23,288 nt of DNA from Actinomycetes bacterium (GTDB lineage Bacteria; Actinomycetota; Actinomycetes; Mycobacteriales; Mycobacteriaceae): the NCBI GenBank assembly GCA_023417985.1, contig JAEZDV010000358.1, positions 1-23,288 on the forward strand, in the 5' to 3' direction. The notes beneath the pieces are model-generated. The model made no database searches. It was not told the origin of the DNA and was given only the letters and a program-made list of their open reading frames with translations. Below, one piece after another: positions 14,650-21,978 of this stretch. The first letter of the stretch is position 1, and each line of letters starts with the position of its first letter. Both the position numbers and the translations under genes were made by a program.

Positions 14650-15858
14650 ATGTCGGTAACCAACCCCGAGCCAGCATCCACACCTACGGTCGACCCGTTG
14701 GCACCTGCCCGCCTCGGACCGATCACACTGCGCAACAGAGTCATCAAATCCGCGACCTTCGAGGGTGCCAGCCCCGACGCCTTGGTCAGCGACCGACTCA
14801 TCGACTTCCATGTCAGGGTCGGTGAAGGGGGCGTCGGAATGACGACCGTTGCCTACCTCGCCGTGTCACCCGAAGGGCGGACCGAGAAGGATCAGATCTA
14901 CTGGCGCCAAGAGGCTCTCGAAGGACTTCGGCGCCTGACCGACGCCGTGCACGCCACCGGCGCGAAGGTGTCTGCACAAATCGGCCATGCGGGTCCCGTG
15001 GCCAACTCCCGATCCAACGGGCTCCCCTCGCTGGCGCCGTCCGCGCGCCCCAATCCCCTGTCGATGAGCATCGACCGGAAGGCGAGCGAGGACGACATCC
15101 GACGAATCGTCGCCGCACACGGCGACGCGACTCGATACGCCCGTGAGGTCGGATTCGACGCAGTCGAAGTCCACCTCGGACACAACTACCTCGCCAGTTC
15201 GTTCTTGAGCCCGAAAGTGAACCGCCGCAAGGACCGCTGGGGCGGCTCCCTGGCCAACCGTGCCGAGTTCGCCCGCCGTATCCTCGCTGCCGTCGCGGAG
15301 GCAGCGGACGGTGAGATCGCCGTACTGGCCAAGATGAACATGGCAGACGGCGTGCCAGGGGGGTTCTGGCTGGACGAATCCCTGCCGTTCGCGAAGATGC
15401 TCGAATCGGACGGTCACCTCGACGCACTCGAACTCACCGGCGGTTCGTCACTGCTCAACCCCATGTATCTGTTCCGCGGCGACGTACCGCTGCGTGAGAT
15501 GGCCGAGACCCAGATTCCGATCCTGCAACTCGGGATGAAGATGTTCGGCAGCTTCGTCTTCCAGCACTATCCGTACGAACCGCTGTATTTCCTCGAGTAC
15601 GCACGTCAGTTCCGTGACGAACTGGACCTGCCGCTCGTGCTCCTCGGCGGAATCACCGATCTCGACGGAATGCAGGTCGCGATGCGTGAGGGCTTCGAGT
15701 TCGTCGCAATGGCCCGAGCGCTGCTGCGCGAACCGGACCTGATCGCACAGATCCAGCGGGACCGGGACACCCGGTCGCTGTGCATCCACTGCAATCGGTG
15801 CGCGGCCAGTATCTTCACGGGAACACGCTGCCCCCTGGTTGTCGAATCGCATTCCTGA
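14650..15858 (+). CDS. Old Yellow Enzyme-family NADH:flavin oxidoreductase with C-terminal Cys cluster
   Basis: This is an FMN TIM barrel of the OYE family that reduces activated C=C bonds. Visible are the N-terminal barrel entry LGPITLRNRVIKSATFEG, the HxxH active-site pair His175/His178 in HLGHNYL, and the block FLSPKVNRRKDRWGGSLANR. A C-terminal cysteine set has Cys378, Cys381, Cys384 and Cys394 (C-x2-C-x2-C-x9-C). This resembles, with shorter spacing, the 4Fe-4S motif of 2,4-dienoyl-CoA reductase and BaiCD/BaiH. However, the protein stops at 402 aa and lacks their FAD/NAD domain. Candidate substrates are unsaturated 3-oxosteroids. ATG 14650 has GGAG with 6-base spacing; ATG 14596 overlaps the tetR stop but has no such site. 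It is co-transcribed with tetR. Confidence 0.85.
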   Translation: MSVTNPEPASTPTVDPLAPARLGPITLRNRVIKSATFEGASPDALVSDRLIDFHVRVGEGGVGMTTVAYLAVSPEGRTEKDQIYWRQEALEGLRRLTDAVHATGAKVSAQIGHAGPVANSRSNGLPSLAPSARPNPLSMSIDRKASEDDIRRIVAAHGDATRYAREVGFDAVEVHLGHNYLASSFLSPKVNRRKDRWGGSLANRAEFARRILAAVAEAADGEIAVLAKMNMADGVPGGFWLDESLPFAKMLESDGHLDALELTGGSSLLNPMYLFRGDVPLREMAETQIPILQLGMKMFGSFVFQHYPYEPLYFLEYARQFRDELDLPLVLLGGITDLDGMQVAMREGFEFVAMARALLREPDLIAQIQRDRDTRSLCIHCNRCAASIFTGTRCPLVVESHS

Positions 15859-15866
15859 GAACGACG

Positions 15867-15901
15867 AAGGACCCCGCTGCAGAGTCTGCTGCGGGGTCCT
15901 T
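15867..15901. terminator. Strong bidirectional terminator hairpin
   Basis: AAGGACCCCGC (15867-15877) pairs perfectly with GCGGGGTCCTT (15891-15901). After one T-T mismatch, four more pairs (GCAG/CTGC) close a 3-base loop. It lies between the convergent OYE and small Cys/His-protein genes and can serve both. Confidence 0.9.
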
Positions 15902-15910
15902 CCGTCACTC

Positions 15911-16171
15911 TCAGTGCAACCGGGGCAGAGATGGGCCGGCCGGCAACTCGATATGTGATTCGGTCAGCACACTTTTCGCCACCGCACGGTCGATGCTGTC
16001 TCGGAGCGCGCTGCACTCCCGGTGGTGCTCACCGGGCGCGAAGCCGGTCCCCGAGATGAGTGGACATTCGGAAGTGTCGGACTGCCATTGGATCGACGTG
16101 TGTGCAGGACTGAATTTCTCGACGAGCACACCGAGCCCACACTTCTCGCACGCCAGTTCCTGCATCGTCAC
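15911..16171 (-). CDS. Small Cys/His-rich protein coupled to the Baeyer-Villiger monooxygenase
   Basis: The function is not recognised. The 86-aa product has Cys8-x2-Cys11, Cys36 and Cys53 plus His24, His49 and His50, a set that could bind zinc or an iron-sulfur centre. The middle (HTSIQWQSDTSECPLI) is probably strand-rich and the next part (ECSALRDSIDRAVAKSV) helical. The start is GTG 16171, preceded by GGGAGG at 7 bases, and it overlaps the monooxygenase stop as GTGA, so translation is coupled. ATG 16165 is an alternative with poorer spacing. It is the last gene of the six-gene operon. It may be a ferredoxin-like or accessory subunit for an oxygenase of the operon (inference). Confidence 0.75.
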   Translation of the reverse strand: MTMQELACEKCGLGVLVEKFSPAHTSIQWQSDTSECPLISGTGFAPGEHHRECSALRDSIDRAVAKSVLTESHIELPAGPSLPRLH

Positions 16172-18162
16172 GTCGTTCCCTCCCCGTTCGTGACCGCGGC
16201 GTCGATGAACTCGAAGTGCTCGGGATTCGGCTCGCGCAGCAGAGTCCAGTAGTCGACCAGCCGCCACGGACACGGCACCACAGCGCGTCCCTCGCTGTTC
16301 CGGTAGTAGCCGTTGGTCTCCACACCGGGGTGCACCCACACGGTCTTGTCCAGCGCCTCGTCGACGGTGCGGTTGTACTCGTCGAGCACATCCTGCCGCA
16401 CGTCCATCGCTTCGTGTCCGTTTTCCACGAGATACTGCAGGCACTCGACGATGTAGTGGACGTGTTCCTCACTGAGGATGTTGTGGCCGGCACCGTGATT
16501 GGGCGCCGAATTCGGTCCCGCGGTGACGAAGAGATTCGGGAACCCGGACACCTGGATGCCGAGATATGCCCGAGGGTCGTCACCCCCATTCCACTGCTCG
16601 GCGAGGGTGCGTCCTTCTGTCCCCACGATGTCGATCGAGGTCGTGAACTCCAGCTTGAAGCCCGTCGCGAGAACGATGACGTCGGCCGGCACGAACGTGC
16701 CATCGGTCGTGATCACGCCTTCCGGCGTCACCTCCCGGAACGACGCGCGATGCAGGGTCACGTGATCACGGGTAAGCGCCGCGAAGAAGCCGGGGTCCTT
16801 GACGATCCGCTTGCTGTAGGGACGGAAGTCGGGCGTCAGCTTCTCGATGAGATCCGGTCGGTCGGGGAAACTCGTCTTCAGGTGGTTCAACGCCGTCTGG
16901 AGAACCATTTCGTTCGCCGGGGAGGCGGAGAAATGCGTCTTCGCCCATTCGGGATCGATGCGCGGCATCACATAGAGGTTGTCCGATGCGAACCAGTACG
17001 AACGCAGCCGGAACCATTCGTTGTACTTGGGAAGATGCGCCAGCGCCCACTTCTCCCCGTCCGGGACCTCGTTTACGACAGCCTTCTCCGGGACGATCCA
17101 ATGCGGCGACCTGACGACGACGTCGAGCGCTTCCACCTGATCGACGATGCTCGCGACCACCTGCACGGACGTGCATCCTGTCCCCAGAACGACGACACGT
17201 TTACCGGTGAGGTCGAGGTTCTCGTCCCACTCGGCGGTGTGCACGATGGTGCCGCCGAAGGTGTCCATACCCGCAACATCCGGAATGTTCGGTGAGTTGA
17301 GCATCCCGAGCGCTGTCACAACGGCCTTCGCGCGGTGCACCTCGCGAGTCCCGTCGGCGGACTCGACGTTGACCTCCCAGACGTGCTGATCTTCGAGCCA
17401 CCGCGCCGACTGCACCCGCGTACGGAAGGAAATGTTCTCCGCGATTCCGTAGGTGTCCACGACACCCTTCAGGTACTTCTGGTATTCGGTTCCCGTCGGG
17501 TAGTACTTGGACCACCCGGCATTGAGCTCGAAGGAATACGAGTAGTAGTGGCTGGGCGTATCGACGGCAGCACCGGGATAGGTGTTGCGCGACCAGGTTC
17601 CGCCGATCTCGTCGAGTGCTTCGAATACACGGTAGGTGAATCCGGCCTGGCCGAGCTTGATCGCTGCGTTGATACCGACGATTCCGGCACCGATCACGAT
17701 CACGGAGAACTCCGGCGCCGGTTCCCGTGTGACCGGAACGCAGCGCTGGGAAAGGACGAAGCCCGCTTGTTCACGGAGAATCGGAACGAATTCCTCGTCG
17801 ACGCGCTCGGAGGTCGCGACCGTTGCCATGCGGAGGAACAACTCCGGGTCGAGTTCACCCAGCCGATCCTCCGCATCCGGCGTGAGCAGTTCGTGGGCGC
17901 GCGCCCGGATATCTGCGACCACGTCCTCCGGGTACTGTCCCGGCGGAGTCGTCGGACGCGTCCCGGTGCGGTAGTGGTTGCCCGGCTCGCTGATCGTCAG
18001 GCGTGGACCGAACTCGTCGAGCAGGCCGGTGTCGCCGATCGCGTGGACCAGGGACATCAGGAGCGGTGCCGGATCGCACACATCGATAGCGGCGTGCATC
18101 AGGGTCAGGCGGTCTTCCAACTGCTCGGCACTCGAGCCGAGGGACATCGTCTCGGTCATCAT
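16168..18162 (-). CDS. Baeyer-Villiger monooxygenase with HAPMO-like N-terminal extension
   Basis: This FAD/NADPH enzyme inserts oxygen next to a ketone, giving an ester or lactone. Motifs are the FAD fold GAGIVG (158-163), the BVMO fingerprint FGGTIVHTAEWD (302-313, FxGxxxHxxxWD) and the NADP fold GTGCTS (327-332). The 664-aa length includes about 150 residues before the first Rossmann motif. That is the architecture of 4-hydroxyacetophenone monooxygenase (about 640 aa) and not of cyclohexanone or steroid monooxygenases (about 540-550 aa). The start ATG 18162 overlaps the upstream BVMO stop by one base (TGATG) and has a GGAG site; ATG 18159 is nearly equivalent. The substrate is unknown; a steroid ketone or ring-cleavage intermediate is likely by context. 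Confidence 0.92.
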   Translation of the reverse strand: MMTETMSLGSSAEQLEDRLTLMHAAIDVCDPAPLLMSLVHAIGDTGLLDEFGPRLTISEPGNHYRTGTRPTTPPGQYPEDVVADIRARAHELLTPDAEDRLGELDPELFLRMATVATSERVDEEFVPILREQAGFVLSQRCVPVTREPAPEFSVIVIGAGIVGINAAIKLGQAGFTYRVFEALDEIGGTWSRNTYPGAAVDTPSHYYSYSFELNAGWSKYYPTGTEYQKYLKGVVDTYGIAENISFRTRVQSARWLEDQHVWEVNVESADGTREVHRAKAVVTALGMLNSPNIPDVAGMDTFGGTIVHTAEWDENLDLTGKRVVVLGTGCTSVQVVASIVDQVEALDVVVRSPHWIVPEKAVVNEVPDGEKWALAHLPKYNEWFRLRSYWFASDNLYVMPRIDPEWAKTHFSASPANEMVLQTALNHLKTSFPDRPDLIEKLTPDFRPYSKRIVKDPGFFAALTRDHVTLHRASFREVTPEGVITTDGTFVPADVIVLATGFKLEFTTSIDIVGTEGRTLAEQWNGGDDPRAYLGIQVSGFPNLFVTAGPNSAPNHGAGHNILSEEHVHYIVECLQYLVENGHEAMDVRQDVLDEYNRTVDEALDKTVWVHPGVETNGYYRNSEGRAVVPCPWRLVDYWTLLREPNPEHFEFIDAAVTNGEGTT

Positions 18163-19817
18163 CAGCCCTTCTCCGCCGAGAGTTCGGCGGGCGTCCGGAT
18201 CGCCCCTCGCCGCACGATCTCGAATCCCTTGTATCCGGCCGCCGCGATCTCGGCGCAGATGTTGCCGTAATTCGCGAAGCCACCGATGTACGGCATGAAC
18301 ACTCGTGGTTTGCCGGGAATGTTCGCGCCCATGTACCAGGAGTTCGCCGAGGGGAACAAGGTGCCCGCGGCCTTCTGGTTGCATTCGGTCACCCACTCGT
18401 CGACGGCCTGCTCGGTCGCTTCGATCGAGGCGGCGTCGTGCTCGTCGAGATGGTCGAGGCAGTCCGAAATCCAGTCCACCTGCTGTTCGGCCATCAGGAC
18501 CATGTTCGCCAGGACACTCGGGCTGCCCGCACCCACCATGAAGAACATGTTGGGGAACCCACAGGACGCGAGCCCCAGGTAGGTTCGCGGTCCCGCGGAC
18601 CATTCCTCGCGGAGGGTACGTCCCCCGCGGCCACGGATATCGATGCGTGCCAGCGCCCCCGTCATCGCATCGAACCCGGTAGCGAAGACGATCATGTCGA
18701 GGGGGAAGTGGTCTTCGCTGGTGCGCACGCCGTCTTTTGTGATCTCGACGATCGGTGTGGTTCGCAGATTCACCAACGTCACGTTGTCGCGGTTGAACGT
18801 CTCGAAGTATCCGTCGTCGGTGACGATGCGCTTGGTGCCGATGGGATGGTCGTTCGGAATCAGCTGGTTCGCGATCTCCGGGTCCTGCACCATCTCCCGG
18901 ATTTTCGTTTCGACGTATTCGCGGGCCGTGTCGTTCGCCTGAAGGTCGGTCATCTGGTCCGGGAAGGCTTTCGCGAAGAGATAACCTCCGCGCTGCCACC
19001 ACTCGTCGTAGACCCTCCGACGTTCGGCTTCGTCGACCTCCATTGCGCCCTTCGGGTACGGCGTGAACGGAGTGCCTCCGCCGCTCATCCGGGCGAGGCG
19101 CCGTCGCTCCGGATACGCCGCCTTGACCTCGGCGATCTGCTCGGCGGTCAGCGCGCGGTTGCCGGCCGGCAGCGAATAATTGGGGGTGCGCTGGAAGACG
19201 AACACGTGGTCGGCTTCCCTCGCGATCAAAGGAATCGATTGGATGCCCGACGAGCCTGTTCCGATGACGCCGACCCGCTTACCGGCGAACTCGACCGGTT
19301 CGTGGGGCCATTCACCGGTGTGGTAGCACTCGCCGGCGAAGCTGTCGCGACCGGGAATGTCGGGCCGGTTCGTCGCCGACAGCACCCCCGTGGCCATGAT
19401 GCAGAAACGCGCCGTGACCGATCGTCCGGTGTCGGTGGTGACCGTCCACAGCGCCGACTCCTCGTCGTACACGGTGGACACCACCCGGGTGAGGAACTCG
19501 AAAGCGCTCCGCAGTTCGTGCCGGTCGGCGACGTGTTCGAGATATGCCAGGATTTCTTCCTGAGTGGCGAACCGCTCGGACCACGTCCATTCCTGCTGCA
19601 GTTCCTCGTCGAACGAGTACGAGTAGTCGATGCTCTCGACGTCGCAACGGGCACCCGGATAACGATTGTGGAACCAGGTTCCCCCCACTCCCGCAGCGGA
19701 TTCGAAACCATGGACGGTCATCCCGCGTTCGCGGAGCTTGTATACGGCGTAGAGCCCGGAGATGCCGGCACCGACCACGACCGCGTCGACATCACTCGAG
19801 GGGATTGCGGGAATCAT
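18162..19817 (-). CDS. Baeyer-Villiger monooxygenase, steroid/cyclohexanone monooxygenase type
   Basis: The 551-aa product has GAGISG (16-21), the fingerprint FAGECYHTGEWP (160-171, FxGxxxHTxxWP), GTGSSG (186-191) and an IGTKR-TDDGYFETFNRDNV block. That block resembles the region carrying the catalytic arginine in phenylacetone and steroid monooxygenases. Length and motifs fit the group that includes Rhodococcus rhodochrous steroid monooxygenase, which converts progesterone to testosterone acetate. That makes 20-oxo or 17-oxo steroids plausible substrates, without proof. ATG 19817 has AAGGAAG with good spacing and overlaps the hsaC-like stop (ATGA). With the HAPMO-like enzyme next to it, the operon carries two unlike BVMOs in tandem. 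Confidence 0.93.
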   Translation of the reverse strand: MIPAIPSSDVDAVVVGAGISGLYAVYKLRERGMTVHGFESAAGVGGTWFHNRYPGARCDVESIDYSYSFDEELQQEWTWSERFATQEEILAYLEHVADRHELRSAFEFLTRVVSTVYDEESALWTVTTDTGRSVTARFCIMATGVLSATNRPDIPGRDSFAGECYHTGEWPHEPVEFAGKRVGVIGTGSSGIQSIPLIAREADHVFVFQRTPNYSLPAGNRALTAEQIAEVKAAYPERRRLARMSGGGTPFTPYPKGAMEVDEAERRRVYDEWWQRGGYLFAKAFPDQMTDLQANDTAREYVETKIREMVQDPEIANQLIPNDHPIGTKRIVTDDGYFETFNRDNVTLVNLRTTPIVEITKDGVRTSEDHFPLDMIVFATGFDAMTGALARIDIRGRGGRTLREEWSAGPRTYLGLASCGFPNMFFMVGAGSPSVLANMVLMAEQQVDWISDCLDHLDEHDAASIEATEQAVDEWVTECNQKAAGTLFPSANSWYMGANIPGKPRVFMPYIGGFANYGNICAEIAAAGYKGFEIVRRGAIRTPAELSAEKG

Positions 19818-20725
19818 ACGGTCGCTTCCTTCATCTGCTTGGCCCACAACCATTCGTGGCCCCAGTAGCTGTCCGCGGTGATTTCTTCGGCCGTGTAGTA
19901 GGTCTCGTCGACGAGCATGCCTTCGGTGCCGTATTCGATGTCCCATCCGCCGGGGACCTGAACGTAGAAGGACACCATCTTGTCGTTGGTGTGGCGCCCC
20001 AGAGTGGACGACACCGGAAAGTCCCGTGCGGTCACCTGATCGAGGGCACGACCGACTGCATCGAGAGAGTCGACCTCCACCATCACGTGAACCAGTCCCG
20101 GGTCTCGATCTTCGGGGCTCGGCATGAGCGCCAGACTGTGATGACGCTGGTTGACACCGAGGAACCGGATCCGCATCGGGTCCATACCGGGAGGCGTCGG
20201 CAACCGGAAGGCGCCTCGCGGAAGGAATTCCAGCACGTCCGAATAGAAATGGAACGACTCGTCGAACGCGGTGGTAGGCATGACCACGTGCCCGAGGCCT
20301 TGTGCACCCGTCACGAATTTCTGGCCGTAGCGCGTGATCACAGGACTGTGATCGAGAGCCGGTCCGAAGAAGAATTCGAGTGGAGTACCGCCCGGATCCT
20401 TCATTGTCAGCCCGCCTTCGACGCGTCGGCGCTCACAGAGCTCGAACGGCATGGCCTCGAAATCGTGTCCCGCGGTGGTCAATCGGTCCGCGAGGGAACG
20501 CAGGGCGGTACCGTCCCGAACCTCCCAGCCCACTGCGGTGACACGGTCGGTCTCACCTGGTTCGACGGTGATCCGAGCCGGACGTTCGTCCATGCGGAAG
20601 TGCAGTGCATCCTCCTCCGGCCCGGCGCCCGGCGCGAAGCCGAGTACGTCGAACCCGAGTTCACGCCAGCGCGCCATGTCGGTGGCCTGAACGCGAACGT
20701 AGCCGAGGCTTTTGATCTCAGTCAC
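19814..20725 (-). CDS. hsaC: HsaC/BphC-like extradiol ring-cleavage dioxygenase
   Basis: The protein performs meta-cleavage of a catechol; HsaC opens ring A of 3,4-dihydroxy-9,10-seconandrost-1,3,5(10)-triene-9,17-dione. The 303-aa two-domain type I extradiol fold keeps the iron ligands His146 (GLGHVVM), His196 (RHHSLAL) and Glu264 (WDIEYG). It also keeps active-site His245 (GRHTND) and Tyr254 (SFYVQVPGG), matching BphC/HsaC positions. HsaC is the best guess because an HsaA-like and a KshA-like gene precede it; a biphenyl-type or other catechol substrate is less likely. The start is GTG 20725 with AAAGGAA upstream. It lies 28 bases after the HsaA-like gene and overlaps the BVMO gene. No HsaD-like hydrolase follows. 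Confidence 0.88.
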   Translation of the reverse strand: MTEIKSLGYVRVQATDMARWRELGFDVLGFAPGAGPEEDALHFRMDERPARITVEPGETDRVTAVGWEVRDGTALRSLADRLTTAGHDFEAMPFELCERRRVEGGLTMKDPGGTPLEFFFGPALDHSPVITRYGQKFVTGAQGLGHVVMPTTAFDESFHFYSDVLEFLPRGAFRLPTPPGMDPMRIRFLGVNQRHHSLALMPSPEDRDPGLVHVMVEVDSLDAVGRALDQVTARDFPVSSTLGRHTNDKMVSFYVQVPGGWDIEYGTEGMLVDETYYTAEEITADSYWGHEWLWAKQMKEATV

Positions 20726-20753
20726 AGAATTCCTTTCGAGTACACAAAAAGTG

Positions 20754-21938
20754 TCAGATCATGACGCGCAGGGGTCCGTCCGGAACGTCGATTCCGAGGG
20801 AAGCCATGGCCGACGCGTGATAGGTGGTGCTGGTGACGTGGATGGCATGGTGCAGGCCGGCGTGCGCGTCTCGCCAGAACCGCTGCAACGGATTGTCGAC
20901 GCGGAGCGCATTTCCACCGGAGCGATCGAAGATCTCGTCCGCGGCGCGGACGGCCCGCCATGCGGAGCGCACCTGGTTGCGGCGCGACATGGCACGGGTT
21001 TCGAAGTCGACCTCCTTGCCGGAGTCGACGAGATCCCAGATGCGATCGACGTTCGCCAGAAGTTGCTGGCGGGCCGCGTCGATCTCCGCGGCCGCTTCAC
21101 CGAGGGCATGCAGGACGTACGGATCGTCCTTGATCGCCGTTCCTGCCGCACCCACGCGCCCGCGCTGATAGTCGATACCGGCCGCGAGTACACCCTCACA
21201 GATGCCGATGGTGGCGGAGGTGATGCCGAGCGGAAACATCGTCGACCACGGCATCCGATACAGGGTCTCGGTGACGCCGTACTCCTTGGCCGCCGTCCCG
21301 TCGATGACCGCTCCGCCGTCCATCACCCGGTACGCGGGAATGAAAGCGTCCTTCACGACGATGTCCTTGCTGCCGGTGCCGCGCAGCCCGACGACATCCC
21401 AGGACTCGTCGACGATCTCGTAGTCGGAGCGCGGAAGGATCACGTGCAGGCCGACCGGGGGCATGAGCGGTCTGCCGTCGTCACCGCCGACCATCGCCCC
21501 GAGGAAGATCCAATCGCAGTGATCGGTTCCGGACGAGAACTGCCACCGTCCGGACATCCTGTACCCGCCGTCGACAGGTACCGCGATTCCCCCGGGCATG
21601 TACGGAGACGCCTGCCAGGTATCGGAATTCGTGCCCAGCACTTCGTCCTGCACCTTGGGGTCGGCGAAAGCGAGCTGCCAAGGGTGGACACCTACGATGC
21701 CGCCGACCCATCCCGCCGAACCGTAGATGCTCGCGGTCTTCATCACCGTCTCGGCGAACTCACGGGGGTGTGCTTCGTACCCGTTGTACTTCTTCCGCTG
21801 CAGAAGCCGGATGATCCCGGACTGCCGGAGGCCGGCGGCCATGCCGTCCGTCAGCCGACCGAGCTGGTCGGAATCGTCGGCCTCGGCCCGGATCTCGTCT
21901 GCGATCGCGACGATGTTGTCGAGCACTTCGTAACTCAT
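20754..21938 (-). CDS. hsaA: HsaA-like flavin-dependent monooxygenase, oxygenase component
   Basis: This is a reduced-flavin-dependent hydroxylase with the acyl-CoA dehydrogenase fold. HsaA adds a 4-hydroxyl to 3-HSA (the phenolic seco-steroid), using FMNH2 from HsaB. The 394-aa length matches HsaA of M. tuberculosis, and the C-terminus LRVMI also looks like that family. Recognisable segments are SAGWVGG (74-80), WQFSSGTDHCDW (132-143, flavin region) and the His-rich WRDAHAGLHHAIHV near 355-368. ATG 21938 has GGAG 5 bases upstream. No flavin reductase gene of the HsaB type is present in the operon. A related phenol or terpenoid hydroxylase is the main alternative. Confidence 0.88.
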   Translation of the reverse strand: MSYEVLDNIVAIADEIRAEADDSDQLGRLTDGMAAGLRQSGIIRLLQRKKYNGYEAHPREFAETVMKTASIYGSAGWVGGIVGVHPWQLAFADPKVQDEVLGTNSDTWQASPYMPGGIAVPVDGGYRMSGRWQFSSGTDHCDWIFLGAMVGGDDGRPLMPPVGLHVILPRSDYEIVDESWDVVGLRGTGSKDIVVKDAFIPAYRVMDGGAVIDGTAAKEYGVTETLYRMPWSTMFPLGITSATIGICEGVLAAGIDYQRGRVGAAGTAIKDDPYVLHALGEAAAEIDAARQQLLANVDRIWDLVDSGKEVDFETRAMSRRNQVRSAWRAVRAADEIFDRSGGNALRVDNPLQRFWRDAHAGLHHAIHVTSTTYHASAMASLGIDVPDGPLRVMI

Positions 21939-21978
21939 GATCTCTCCAGGAAAGTATGTAGTGATGCGGAATTGCGGG

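Noticed and set aside
18163..19002. Upstream in-frame extension of the HAPMO-like BVMO to 944 aa
   Set aside because: The extension overlaps the coding region of the other BVMO and shows no domain. ATG 18162 has a ribosome site and the expected one-base overlap.
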